This document shows positions 28,619 to 39,925 of a DNA stretch of 64,000 bases, piece after piece. The position numbers and the translations under genes were made by a program. The stretch covers positions 2,528,380-2,592,379 of the forward strand of contig CANLQE010000001.1 in assembly GCA_947493215.1 (NCBI GenBank), read 5' to 3'. How positions within the stretch are numbered: position 1 is the stretch's first letter; each line of letters opens with the position of its first letter. This DNA comes from an uncultured Sphingomonadaceae bacterium (GTDB lineage Bacteria; Pseudomonadota; Alphaproteobacteria; Sphingomonadales; Sphingomonadaceae). The notes below the pieces were generated by a model, which worked only from the letters and a program-made list of their open reading frames with translations, was not told the origin of the DNA and did not search any database.

Positions 28619-29188
28619 CTATAGCAATTCAAGCTGGGCCACCGGCGCAAAGCTTTTGCGGTGTAGCGGTGTAGGCCCATATTTCTTAAGCGCCGCCATA
28701 TGCTCCGCCGTTCCATAGCCCTTGTTCCGTTCCCAGCCATATTCGGGATATTCCTCGGCCGCCGCGATCATCATCCGGTCGCGATATTCTTTGGCCAAGA
28801 TGGACGCTGCGGAAATGCAGGGATGGATGGCATCCCCGCCGATCACCGCTTCGGCCTGAAAGTCCCATTTGGGTAAGCGATTGCCGTCGACCAATATATA
28901 TTCCGGCCGCTGCGATAGCCCCTCAGCGGAGCGCGTCATAGCGAGCATTGTCGCCTGCAATATATTGATAGAATCAATCTCAGATTGATCGCATAATGCA
29001 ATATAATATATGGTTTTTTCTAGTATCTCGGCTTCAAGAGCCGCGCGCCTTTTAGCCGTGAGTTTCTTACTATCGTCCAACCCCATAATGCCATGTCCGT
29101 ACGGCAATATCACCGCTGCTGCGACCACTGGCCCAGCGAGCGGCCCCCTGCCCGCTTCATCAATACCCGCGACAGCTTTCACAGTCAT
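28619..29188 (-). CDS. rnhB: Ribonuclease HII
   Basis: A 189-residue enzyme that removes ribonucleotides from RNA-DNA hybrids. [20 protein letters not shown] carries the catalytic Asp-Glu, [10 protein letters not shown] the next motif, [10 protein letters not shown] the third acidic residue, and [12 protein letters not shown] the family end. The ATG at 29188 overlaps the thiD stop as ATGA, so translation is coupled. It is the last of five tightly packed genes. Confidence 0.95.
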   Translation of the reverse strand: MTVKAVAGIDEAGRGPLAGPVVAAAVILPYGHGIMGLDDSKKLTAKRRAALEAEILEKTIYYIALCDQSEIDSINILQATMLAMTRSAEGLSQRPEYILVDGNRLPKWDFQAEAVIGGDAIHPCISAASILAKEYRDRMMIAAAEEYPEYGWERNKGYGTAEHMAALKKYGPTPLHRKSFAPVAQLELL

Positions 29189-29937
29189 ATCTTCGGCACA
29201 CCCATCGGACCATGGCCAGACCCAAAGCCGGGCGCGGTCTCCAGGCTTGCCCTGACATAGTCCCGCGCCTTGCCAATCGCGGCGCTCAAGCTGTCTCCGC
29301 TGGCGAGATGGGTCGCTATTGCCGCTGACAAAGTGCAACCCGTGCCATGGCTGTGCCGCGTATCAATCCGATTGCCTTCCCACCGTTCAATTTCACCATC
29401 AGCATTAAGCAGCCTATCGGTCAGCACATCAGCATCGCCATGCCCACCTTTGACCAGAAACGGCACAGCAAAGCCGGAAATACTATCCTCTCCGCCCAAG
29501 CGCTCCATCTCGTCCAAATTGGGCGTAACCAAGGTGCACAGTGGGATAATCTTCTGAAATGCTGCAATAGTACGACTATCCGCCAGGGTCGCGCCGCTGG
29601 TAGCCACCATGACAGGGTCAAAGATAACCGGTTTTTTGCGCACGGATTTCAGGAAACCGGCGACCGCCAACGCAATTTCCGGTGATCCCAGCATCCCGAC
29701 CTTGATCGCATCGGCATCAAAATCATCCATGACTGCCCAAATTTGTGCAAGAACCATATCTGGCGTCATGAGTTCAACCGCCGTAACCCCAGCACTATTT
29801 TGTGCAGTAACTGCCGTAATCGCGGTCATAGCATGGCCGCCTAAATTGGTAATCGTTCGAATATCGGCCTGTATCCCTGCCCCGCCGCCGCTGTCAGAAC
29901 CAGCGATAGACAGGACCCGCGGACAATTTGCCTTCAT
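29185..29937 (-). CDS. thiD: Hydroxymethylpyrimidine / phosphomethylpyrimidine kinase
   Basis: A 250-residue ribokinase-fold kinase of thiamine synthesis that phosphorylates HMP and HMP-P. The N-terminus [19 protein letters not shown] is the substrate-binding motif; [26 protein letters not shown] and the ATP/anion-hole motif [15 protein letters not shown] follow. It overlaps both neighbours by four bases, with rnhB downstream and a small membrane gene upstream. No THI box was seen before the operon, so thiamine-responsive control is not indicated here. Confidence 0.95.
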   Translation of the reverse strand: MKANCPRVLSIAGSDSGGGAGIQADIRTITNLGGHAMTAITAVTAQNSAGVTAVELMTPDMVLAQIWAVMDDFDADAIKVGMLGSPEIALAVAGFLKSVRKKPVIFDPVMVATSGATLADSRTIAAFQKIIPLCTLVTPNLDEMERLGGEDSISGFAVPFLVKGGHGDADVLTDRLLNADGEIERWEGNRIDTRHSHGTGCTLSAAIATHLASGDSLSAAIGKARDYVRASLETAPGFGSGHGPMGVPKI

Positions 29938-30119
29938 ATCCCGAATAACAGCAAGACAACTGCCGCAAACAGAAGGAAATCAAATATTCCGATGCTGATG
30001 ATGATTGCTTTCCGGTTTTGCTGAAACCAGTCAGGCACAATGATGAACAAGGCCAGACCGACCGCGATTGGTATGAAGAGCAACATGACAATGATCGCCA
30101 GAAATATCATACTAGTCAC
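29934..30119 (-). CDS. Small two-segment membrane protein
   Basis: A 61-residue protein with two membrane helices: MIFLAIIVMLLFIPIAVGLAL (in part) at 4-27 and IIISIGIFDFLLFAAVVLLL at 39-59, joined by DWFQQNRKA. It overlaps thiD by four bases and its start overlaps the DUF1272 gene stop. The reading frame is supported by the two-sided ATGA overlaps. No family is recognised. Confidence 0.72.
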   Translation of the reverse strand: MTSMIFLAIIVMLLFIPIAVGLALFIIVPDWFQQNRKAIIISIGIFDFLLFAAVVLLLFGI

Positions 30120-30343
30120 CCTTTATATTTCCTCTCGGTAGAGGCCGGAAATTTCTCTAAAAGAGCTGTAGACCGTGTCGGCCTGGGCAGCAAGATACCA
30201 CCGCAATTCGGGCATGTGCCTTTGTGCAGGGCAGCATTGCAATCATCACAAAAGGTACATTCGAACGAGCAGATATGCGCGCCGGGTTGCTCTGCAGGTA
30301 AATCCTTGCCGCAGCTTTCGCAATCCGGGCGCATATCGAGCAT
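30116..30343 (-). CDS. DUF1272 zinc-ribbon-like small protein
   Basis: A 75-residue protein of the DUF1272 family, with eight Cys in pairs: MRPDCESCGKDLP, HICSFECTFCDDC and TCPNCGG. The spacing suggests a two-zinc ribbon. It lies in the glmM operon: its ATG overlaps the glmM stop as TGATG, and its stop overlaps the next gene by four bases. Function unknown. Confidence 0.88.
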   Translation of the reverse strand: MLDMRPDCESCGKDLPAEQPGAHICSFECTFCDDCNAALHKGTCPNCGGILLPRPTRSTALLEKFPASTERKYKG

Positions 30344-31683
30344 CAGGCCGCGACCTCTTCAACCACATTGCAGATGCGGTCGACGACTTGGTTGACTTGA
30401 TCGGAGTTATCACCTTCCGCCATCACCCGGATGAGTGGCTCTGTCCCAGACGCCCGAATGACAAGCCGTCCCGTGCCGTTCAGCTCTTTCTCAGCCTCGG
30501 CAATGACCGCTTTCACACTGTCATCATCGAGCGGCGCACCGCTGGAGTAGCGCACGTTTTTCAGCAATTGCGGCACTGGATCAAAAAGATGGAGCAGCTC
30601 GCTGGCCGGCTTGCCGCTCTCGATCAATTCCCGCAAAACCTGCAACGCTGCGATCGTGCCATCGCCGGTTGTGCCATGATCGAGCAGGATCATATGTCCC
30701 GATTGCTCGCCACCTACGTTGAAGCCGCCCTTTTTCATCTCTTCCAGCACATAGCGATCGCCGACTTTAGAACGGACCAAATCGAGTTTTTGTGATGTCA
30801 AAAAGCGCTCCAACCCGAGATTGGACATGACCGTTGCAACAATACCATCGCCACGCAGCAAGCCGTTACGGCTCCAGCTGGATCCGATCAGCGCCATTAA
30901 CTGGTCGCCGTCGACAATCTTGCCTTTCTCATCAACCACGATCAGGCGATCCGCATCACCGTCCAGAGCTATCCCGACATGGGCGCCGCTGGCGACAACG
31001 CTTTCTTGCAAGGCAGCAACATCGGTGGATCCGCATTGATGGTTGATGTTTTTACCATTGGGATCAACGCCAATGGTGATGACTTCAGCGCCTAATTCCC
31101 AGAAAGCAGATGGTGCAACCTGATAAGCCGCGCCATTGGCGCAATCGACCACCATCTTCAAACCGTCGAGCCGGATATGATCGGGCAGCGACATTTTTAT
31201 CGCATGGATGTAGCGCCCACGGGCATCTTCAAAGCGTTTTGCTCGGCCTATATCCTCAGCCGGAGCCAGCTTGGCATCTTCCGAGAGATACCCTTCGATT
31301 TTCAGCTCATCTTCATCCGACAGCTTGAAACCGTCGGGACCGAATAACTTGATGCCGTTATCATAATAGGGGTTATGGCTGGCAGAGATCATCACTCCCA
31401 AATCCGCGCGCATCGATCGGGTTAACAACGCAACAGCGGGCGTTGGCATCGGTCCCACCTGTACAACATCCATCCCGACGCTGGTAAAACCGGCGACCAG
31501 CGCATTTTCCATCATATAGCCGGAAAGCCGTGTATCCTTGCCGATCACGACCCGGTGACGATGGTCACCGCGCAAAAAATGCCGACCCGCCGCCTGTCCG
31601 ACTTTCATCGCAATTTCGGCCGTCATCGGGCTTTGATTAGTCAGTCCGCGGATGCCGTCCGTTCCAAAAAATTTCTTCGTCAT
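30343..31683 (-). CDS. glmM: Phosphoglucosamine mutase
   Basis: A 446-residue enzyme that turns glucosamine-6-phosphate into glucosamine-1-phosphate for peptidoglycan and LPS precursors. The N-terminus [19 protein letters not shown], the phosphoserine loop [15 protein letters not shown] (Ser102), the metal loop [13 protein letters not shown], the sugar-specificity loop GGEQSGHMI and the phosphate-binding [15 protein letters not shown] are all present. The ATG at 31683 is the family start; earlier in-frame codons lack support. First gene of the operon glmM-DUF1272-membrane protein-thiD-rnhB. Confidence 0.97.
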   Translation of the reverse strand: MTKKFFGTDGIRGLTNQSPMTAEIAMKVGQAAGRHFLRGDHRHRVVIGKDTRLSGYMMENALVAGFTSVGMDVVQVGPMPTPAVALLTRSMRADLGVMISASHNPYYDNGIKLFGPDGFKLSDEDELKIEGYLSEDAKLAPAEDIGRAKRFEDARGRYIHAIKMSLPDHIRLDGLKMVVDCANGAAYQVAPSAFWELGAEVITIGVDPNGKNINHQCGSTDVAALQESVVASGAHVGIALDGDADRLIVVDEKGKIVDGDQLMALIGSSWSRNGLLRGDGIVATVMSNLGLERFLTSQKLDLVRSKVGDRYVLEEMKKGGFNVGGEQSGHMILLDHGTTGDGTIAALQVLRELIESGKPASELLHLFDPVPQLLKNVRYSSGAPLDDDSVKAVIAEAEKELNGTGRLVIRASGTEPLIRVMAEGDNSDQVNQVVDRICNVVEEVAA

Positions 31684-31810
31684 AACAGGCCGCACTCTCC
31701 AATTGGTACGCATTCCGGATTCGGGCCAAATTAGCATTGGCATTGCGTTCCCTTAAGCCTTAGCGTCTGGCCCCAATGGGATAAAGCCGAAACAGGGGCA
31801 CACACGTAAA

Positions 31811-34193
<2,383 letters not shown>

Positions 34194-34433
34194 CAGAATA
34201 GGACAGACGTTTTCCTACAGGCTTGGCTCCATGGTAATAACAGCGATGCTCTTTCTCAGTTTTGAATAATCAATCACTGCCCCACAGGCGGTGGATGTTT
34301 CACATGCTGGATCAGGGTAGTAATTTGGAGAATTGGTCGGAGAAGCAGGCTTCCTTGGTGTGAAGTTAGTGAAGTTAAGGATTTTGCGGTAGCGCTTTCG
34401 ATGCAGAAATCGGACTTTGAATCACTGCCGATG

Positions 34434-35729
34434 CTATCGATCATATGCCTTTGGCAGCGCGCCCGGCGTAGGATTGCGATAGCGTTCCCGCAACCGTTCC
34501 TGCCGGTTGGAAAGCGACTGCTCAACGCCATCGATAAACACCGTTTCCACCTGTGTGGAAAGTTCCAGCGGATCACCGGTCCATATGACTACATCACCCT
34601 GACGCCCCGCTTTTAGAGAGCCGAGTTGCGCACCCATGCCCATAATCTCGGCAGGTCCAGAACTAATCGCCGCAAAAGCCTCGTCCCAGCTTAGACCGGT
34701 TGCGCGTGGGACTTTGTTCAGTGCCACCAGATTACCGGCATATTGCATCGAATAGCGCAGCTGATGCGCATCACGGTCATTGATCATACCAATGGCCACC
34801 TGCACGCCGGCCTGTTTCATTCGGCCAATATTGGACTGGGTAGCGGACAGGTCTTCAAAACTATAGGGCAAATCACTCAGCGCTGATGCCAGCACGGGCA
34901 CTTTCGCCGCCGCTATATCATTGGCGACACGCCACCCCTCATTCGCACCGACCAGCACCAATTTCAGAGACGGAAAATCTTTGCGCAGGCCGAGTACTTT
35001 CAAAATGTCATTAGCGCTGTTGGCATGGATCAAAAGCCGTGTTTTCCCGCTGATGACCGGCAGTAGTGCCTTGGCGTCAGATGCCTTAAGCATATCGCTG
35101 TCTAACAAAGCTGGGTTGCGGGAATAGGTCCGCGCTTCTTCCAGCATCGCGCGGAACAGGATATGGGCCGCCGTCCGGCTGCCCCCTGCCCGGCGGTGAC
35201 CGGTTTCGCCCAGTTCGACAAATTGGAAAGCGCGCGCTTTCGTGATCGGATTATTATCCGCGCCCAAATCTACAATCGCGCCATAACCACCGAAGATCGA
35301 TTTGCCAGTGCTCGGAGATACAACAGCGCGGGTGACACCGGCAGCCCGGTTCACCGCAACTGGTGCTGCGAAGGGATTAACGGCATATTGAACATCAAGA
35401 GCGGCAGAAAAAACCGAGTCAGTGGCGCTGGAATCATTGGTTCCGCTAACCGCCCCGACTTCAACCAAACCAACCCGGCTAAAACCTGCGAATATACCCG
35501 GCGTTACCCATTTACCCGACGCATCGATACGGCGTGCATTGGCAGGTACGGTGACGTTGGTTCCAACGGCAACCACACGGCTATCACGAATGACGACGGT
35601 AGCGCCGTCCATAGGCACGCTGCCGTCTCCGACCACAACCTTGCCGCCGGTAATAGCGACAGTTTCAGCGACAGCTGGTGCCGCCATAAGAGCGAGGGAC
35701 GATACGAGAATTGTTGCAAAATGCTTCAT
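34434..35729 (-). CDS. Secreted amidohydrolase homologue lacking metal ligands
   Basis: A 431-residue exported protein of the amidohydrolase fold. Signal peptide at 1-21. After VTPGIFAGFSRVGLVE, the place where active members have H-x-H (as in VTPGIIDIHSH of the partner gene) is F-x-R, so the first metal pair is gone. TRLLIHANSAND keeps one His, but the final Asp region reads AIGMINDRDAHQL. It starts four bases inside the partner gene's end (ATGA). It is probably a non-catalytic partner or a highly diverged enzyme. A 240-base gap without genes follows it. Confidence 0.82.
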   Translation of the reverse strand: MKHFATILVSSLALMAAPAVAETVAITGGKVVVGDGSVPMDGATVVIRDSRVVAVGTNVTVPANARRIDASGKWVTPGIFAGFSRVGLVEVGAVSGTNDSSATDSVFSAALDVQYAVNPFAAPVAVNRAAGVTRAVVSPSTGKSIFGGYGAIVDLGADNNPITKARAFQFVELGETGHRRAGGSRTAAHILFRAMLEEARTYSRNPALLDSDMLKASDAKALLPVISGKTRLLIHANSANDILKVLGLRKDFPSLKLVLVGANEGWRVANDIAAAKVPVLASALSDLPYSFEDLSATQSNIGRMKQAGVQVAIGMINDRDAHQLRYSMQYAGNLVALNKVPRATGLSWDEAFAAISSGPAEIMGMGAQLGSLKAGRQGDVVIWTGDPLELSTQVETVFIDGVEQSLSNRQERLRERYRNPTPGALPKAYDR

Positions 35730-37126
35730 TTCACATCTCCTTCACCGGGCTGACCCAGCTCAAAGTCGCTCACCGGCCTGCGGTTCGGATCATTCGCATC
35801 GTAAAGCATCGCGCCATCAATCCAGACTTTCTCAGGGCGCGCATAAACGCTCAATGGATTATCGTTCCACAGCACCACATCGGCCATCTTGCCGGGCTTC
35901 AAACTGCCGGTTTGGTCGGATATGCCCATGGCCTTTGCAGGATTATAGGTGATCCACTGAATGGCCTGCGCGTCTGTAATCTCAATGCCCATCGCGCGCC
36001 CGTCCGCCAGTGCCTTGGAAGCCTCTTGATTGAGCCGCTGGATCTGGTTTTCATCATCGGAATGGATAATCACGCAGGCCCCGGCTTGTTGCAGCAGCGC
36101 CGCATTTTCCGGGATCGCATCATAAGCTTCCATCTTGAAGCCCCACCAATCCGCCCAGATAGCCGAGCAGATTTCTTCCTTAGCCAAGATATCAGCAATT
36201 TTATAGCTTTCGACCGCATGATGAAATGCGGTCACTTTATAACCGAATTCCTTGGACATATCGATAATCTGATTAAGCTCGTCCGCGCGGTAGCAATGGT
36301 TGTGGACGAGGATATCGCCATCCAGAACGCCGACCAGCGTTTCCATCCCTATATCCCGTTTCGGCGGCTTCGCGCCTTTACGTTTCTTCTTATATTCCTG
36401 AGCATTTATCCATGTCTGGCGAGTCAGGGAAATGCTGCCCATCCGGGTCGCAGGCTTGCGGTTGCGATTGCCATAGACCCGCTTCGGATTCTCACCACAG
36501 GCCATTTTCATGCCATAGGGTGCACCAGGAAACTTCATCGCTTGCACCGTTCGCGCTGGCACATTTTTAAGGGTGACCGCCCGACCGCCAAATAAGTTGG
36601 CTGAGCCGGGAAGAATTTGCAGTGAAGTAATCCCGCCATTGGTCAACGCCCGCGAAAAGCCAGGATCCTGCGGCCACACGCTATGCTCTGCCCAGACTTC
36701 GGGAGTGACCGGAGAAGTCGCTTCATTGCCGTCACTATGGGCCGCCACACTTGGCGTGGGATAGTCGCCCAAATGGCTGTGTATATCGATGATGCCCGGC
36801 GTCACATATTTGCCGGTCCCATCAATGATCCTACTGTCGGTCGGAACGACGGTTTCAGGCCCGCCAACCGATACGATTTTGCCAGCCGACATAAAGATAA
36901 CGCCATTGTCGAACCGCTGTCCCTCTCCATCAAATATGGTGACGCCCGTGATGACAGTATTATCATAGGAATAGGACTTATAGGTTGAAGGAAATGCTGT
37001 CTTTGCCGAACTTTTGCTCGCGCTGCTGGCCGATGCACTAGCTGTTTCAGTTTCAGCAGCGGTAGCTGCACAACCCGTAGCAAGCGCTCCGGCAGCAACC
37101 ACTGCCAGCAAATTCTTCAAATCCAT
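35726..37126 (-). CDS. Secreted amidohydrolase, intact metal site
   Basis: A 466-residue exported metal hydrolase. The start is lipoprotein-like: MDLKNLLAVVAAGALATGCA ends in a Cys that fits a lipobox (LATGC). Metal ligands: HxH in YVTPGIIDIHSHLG, the His in LVHNHCYRAD and VTAFHHAVES, and the Asp in CVIIHSDDENQ. ATG at 37126 follows AGAGG by seven bases. It lies between the POT transporter (29 bases upstream) and the metal-less paralogue (four-base overlap). The trio suggests uptake plus periplasmic hydrolysis of peptides or N-acyl compounds. Confidence 0.9.
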   Translation of the reverse strand: MDLKNLLAVVAAGALATGCAATAAETETASASASSASKSSAKTAFPSTYKSYSYDNTVITGVTIFDGEGQRFDNGVIFMSAGKIVSVGGPETVVPTDSRIIDGTGKYVTPGIIDIHSHLGDYPTPSVAAHSDGNEATSPVTPEVWAEHSVWPQDPGFSRALTNGGITSLQILPGSANLFGGRAVTLKNVPARTVQAMKFPGAPYGMKMACGENPKRVYGNRNRKPATRMGSISLTRQTWINAQEYKKKRKGAKPPKRDIGMETLVGVLDGDILVHNHCYRADELNQIIDMSKEFGYKVTAFHHAVESYKIADILAKEEICSAIWADWWGFKMEAYDAIPENAALLQQAGACVIIHSDDENQIQRLNQEASKALADGRAMGIEITDAQAIQWITYNPAKAMGISDQTGSLKPGKMADVVLWNDNPLSVYARPEKVWIDGAMLYDANDPNRRPVSDFELGQPGEGDVK

Positions 37127-37155
37127 AATCAACCTCTAAGCTATGTTTGACCCAT

Positions 37156-38742
37156 TTAAGATTTCGTCGTCGGGTGAATACCCGCAGCCGATGGTTCGCC
37201 AATTTCGCTTTGGCCTTCCAAACCATCATCGATGTTATCGTCAGCCAATGTATCGAGATGCATGAGTTTCTTGATCAGTGGCGAAATAACGATCACGCCG
37301 ACACCGACACCGACGGCCAGCCAACCTACCGACGAATAGACTTCGAGAACCCGGTCCGGTCCAGCACCTTCTGCGCCAACGGCAGAAGCAATCAAGCCAG
37401 CCGCAAAGTTACCGGTGGCCGAAGCAAAGAACCACGTACCCATGATCAGGCTCGCCATATGCGACGGTGCCAAGCGATTCATGGCACTGAGCCCTACTGG
37501 CGACAAGCATAGCTCACCGGTCGTATGCAGCAGGTAAATCAGGAAAATGAAAATAACCGGTGTCAGATTACCGGAACCGGCAGCCAACGCACCAGCGACC
37601 AATACCAGGAAGCCAGCACCCAGCTGGATCAAGCCCAAGCCAAATTTAGCTGGCGCCGAAGGCTCTAGACCGCGCCGCCCCAAGGTAGTCCAAAGAATGG
37701 CAAATAGCGGGGCCAGCAACACAATGTAAATCGCGTTAATCGACTGAAACACGGATGCCGGAACATCAATGCCGAAGAGATTCCGGTCAACACTGCGATC
37801 AGTAAACAGGTTCAGCGAAGACCCGGCTTGCTCGAACAAGGCCCAGAAAAGTATCGAACCAAAGATCAGGAACATGGCGGCAAAAATGCGATCACGGTCT
37901 TCCGGCGCGAGTTTGGCAACCGCCGTGTAGAGGACATATAGGACCAATATCGCGCCTGCTATTCCCAGCAAGGAACCAACCAGAGCCTGATACTGGATCA
38001 AAACCCAGACCAAACCAACAGTCGCGAAGCTCAAAATGTAGAGTACCCATTCAAATTTAATGCCGCCAACTTTTCGTTCCAGACGGGCCGGATCGGAAGC
38101 TTCACCGCGACCAACCAGCAATGGCTTACCCCAAACAAATACTACCAGTCCGAGCAACATGCCGATGCCTGCGGCACCAAAACCATAGGACCAGCCATAA
38201 GTTTGACCTAGCCAACCGGCGATAATCGCACCCAGAGCAGCACCGAGATTAATGCCCATATAGAAAATTGTATAAGCAGGGTCCCGGCGAATATCGGTCC
38301 GTGAGTATAGTTGGCCGACGATGACGGAAATATTGGCTTTCAGAAAGCCCGAACCAACGATGATAAACGCCAAGGCTAGCCAGAAAATGTTAAGAGCCGC
38401 GTCGTCTTGTCCACCACTCCCTTCGAAAGCCATCAGAAAATGGCCAAAAGTCAGCAGCAAGGCACCGAAGGCGACGGCCTTGCGTTGTCCCAGATAGCGA
38501 TCGGCAAGATAGCCGCCGACAACAGGGGTAATGTAAACAAGGGCCGTATAGGCTCCGTAGATTACCGATGCTTCGCTGTCAGAGAACATCCAGTGCTGAA
38601 CGAGGTAAAAAATAAGCAAAGCCCGCATGCCATAATAGGAAAAACGCTCCCACATCTCGGCAAAAAACAGAACAAACAGACCTTTGGGATGGCCGAGGAA
38701 TGTTCCTCTTGCATCTCCAGATTCTTGATACCCACTAGCCAT
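37156..38742 (-). CDS. Proton-coupled oligopeptide transporter (POT/PTR2 family)
   Basis: A 528-residue MFS transporter. Family signatures: FFAEMWERFSYYGMRALLIFYL (ExxER/Y motif, in pieces), GGYLADRYLGQRKA, FYMGINLGAALG, and LLHTTGELCLSPVGLSAMN. The ExxER motif couples protons to peptide uptake. The C-terminus is a short acidic cytoplasmic tail. First gene of the three-gene operon with two secreted amidohydrolases, which may create or use its peptides. Confidence 0.95.
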   Translation of the reverse strand: MASGYQESGDARGTFLGHPKGLFVLFFAEMWERFSYYGMRALLIFYLVQHWMFSDSEASVIYGAYTALVYITPVVGGYLADRYLGQRKAVAFGALLLTFGHFLMAFEGSGGQDDAALNIFWLALAFIIVGSGFLKANISVIVGQLYSRTDIRRDPAYTIFYMGINLGAALGAIIAGWLGQTYGWSYGFGAAGIGMLLGLVVFVWGKPLLVGRGEASDPARLERKVGGIKFEWVLYILSFATVGLVWVLIQYQALVGSLLGIAGAILVLYVLYTAVAKLAPEDRDRIFAAMFLIFGSILFWALFEQAGSSLNLFTDRSVDRNLFGIDVPASVFQSINAIYIVLLAPLFAILWTTLGRRGLEPSAPAKFGLGLIQLGAGFLVLVAGALAAGSGNLTPVIFIFLIYLLHTTGELCLSPVGLSAMNRLAPSHMASLIMGTWFFASATGNFAAGLIASAVGAEGAGPDRVLEVYSSVGWLAVGVGVGVIVISPLIKKLMHLDTLADDNIDDGLEGQSEIGEPSAAGIHPTTKS

Positions 38743-38893
38743 TACTTGGCCTCCCTAATAGTTATGCGAGCCATCTATCGCAGCTCAATTGCGCGCTACC
38801 CTAATCAAAAAATGTCGCGTGTGAAGCATATTGTTGCGCTTGTGACCAGTTTGTGAACAAAAGCGGGTTGCAATCGTCCGCCACTGGTACAAA

Positions 38894-39493
38894 ATGAGAA
38901 TCATGTTCAATAAGCTTGCAAGCCTTGATGGCTACCTATCTTCCCGCCGTTCCGGGCGCCCGCGGAACATGATTGCTCCCGGGCCAAGCGACGGACAGAT
39001 TAAGGATATTGTGGCGACGGCGCTCCGCACGCCCGATCATGGCAAATTGGCTCCTTGGCGCATTGTTCAGGTGGATAGTGATCAGCGTCCCCTTTTGGCA
39101 GCTGGACTTACCAAGGCCTATCAAACCGAAAAACCGGACGCCGGACGCCTGGAATTGGAAGCCCTGACTACCATGGCGCATCAGGCCCCGACCCTCTTGG
39201 TCATCTTGTCCTCACCTGTCACATCCAGCAAGATACCACTGTGGGAACAAGAGCTTAGTTGCGGCGCATTTTGCATGAACATCATCCATGCCATTCATGC
39301 GCAAGGTTTTGTCGGTGGCTGGATTACGGGTTGGCCAACTTATAACGATGATGTTCGTGACCTGTTTGGAACATCGCCCCAGCGCATCGCCGGATTCATA
39401 TTCGCAGGCACTTCGGATTGCGAACTTGCCGAACGTCCACGCCCTGACCTTACCGACATCTTTTCACGATGGGACGGTGCAGACCGAGGTTAA
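38894..39493 (+). CDS. Nitroreductase family protein
   Basis: A 199-residue FMN-dependent oxidoreductase of the nitroreductase fold. Key blocks are ALRTPDHGKLAPWRIVQVD (FMN-binding Pro/His region), HQAPTLLVILSS, EQELSCGAFCMNIIHAIHAQG and GFVGGWITGWP. A start at 38903 is also possible. Substrate and electron donor are unknown; relatives reduce quinones or nitro compounds. Followed by a GntR-type regulator gene 80 bases on. Confidence 0.87.
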   Translation: MRIMFNKLASLDGYLSSRRSGRPRNMIAPGPSDGQIKDIVATALRTPDHGKLAPWRIVQVDSDQRPLLAAGLTKAYQTEKPDAGRLELEALTTMAHQAPTLLVILSSPVTSSKIPLWEQELSCGAFCMNIIHAIHAQGFVGGWITGWPTYNDDVRDLFGTSPQRIAGFIFAGTSDCELAERPRPDLTDIFSRWDGADRG

Positions 39494-39573
39494 CTGGTTT
39501 CAACTTATACTAAATAGCAGAAAAACAACACTTAACCCTTGCCTGCATCGCTGTATTATGGCAGTGAAGCAGC

Positions 39574-39918
39574 ATGAACAATACAAGCAAGCCTGTCTAT
39601 TTGAAATTGCGGGATATCATCTCCGAATCGATTCTTGATGGTGAATATTCTGAAGGCGATATGTTGCCCTCTGTCCGCGCCTTTGCAGTCGAGCAAGGTG
39701 CAAATCCACTAACAGTGGCAAAAGCCTATCAAGGGTTTCAGGAAGATGGTCTAGTTACAGTAAAGCGCGGTGTCGGTATGTTTGTAGCAAGCGGAGCCAA
39801 GATCAAATTGCGCGATGCCCAGCGTGCGGATTTCATCAAAAATGTCTGGCCGCCGGTAGAACGTCAAATGAAGCGGCTCAATATCGAATTGGATGAATTG
39901 CTCGAAAACGAGGCCTGA
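39574..39918 (+). CDS. GntR-family regulator, YtrA type
   Basis: A 114-residue winged-helix regulator with no large effector domain. The GntR pattern PVYLKLRDIISESILDGEYSEGDMLPSVR (in blocks) and the recognition helix NPLTVAKAYQGFQEDGLVTVKRGVGMFV are clear. YtrA-type members are small repressors of transport or stress genes. The C-terminal helix IKNVWPPVERQMKRLNIELDELL probably dimerises. Position after the nitroreductase suggests a link, unproven. Convergent with the TPR gene. Confidence 0.9.
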   Translation: MNNTSKPVYLKLRDIISESILDGEYSEGDMLPSVRAFAVEQGANPLTVAKAYQGFQEDGLVTVKRGVGMFVASGAKIKLRDAQRADFIKNVWPPVERQMKRLNIELDELLENEA

Positions 39919-39925
39919 CTTCAAA

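Noticed and set aside
29938..31810. Possible thiamine (THI box) riboswitch for thiD.
   Set aside because: thiD is internal to the glmM operon with overlapping codons, and no THI-box sequence (CTGAGA) was seen before glmM.
34194..34433. The 240-base gap after the aldo/keto reductase as a gene remnant.
   Set aside because: Open frames there are short and resemble no neighbour; only a small GTGAAGTTA repeat is visible. I see nothing that can be called.
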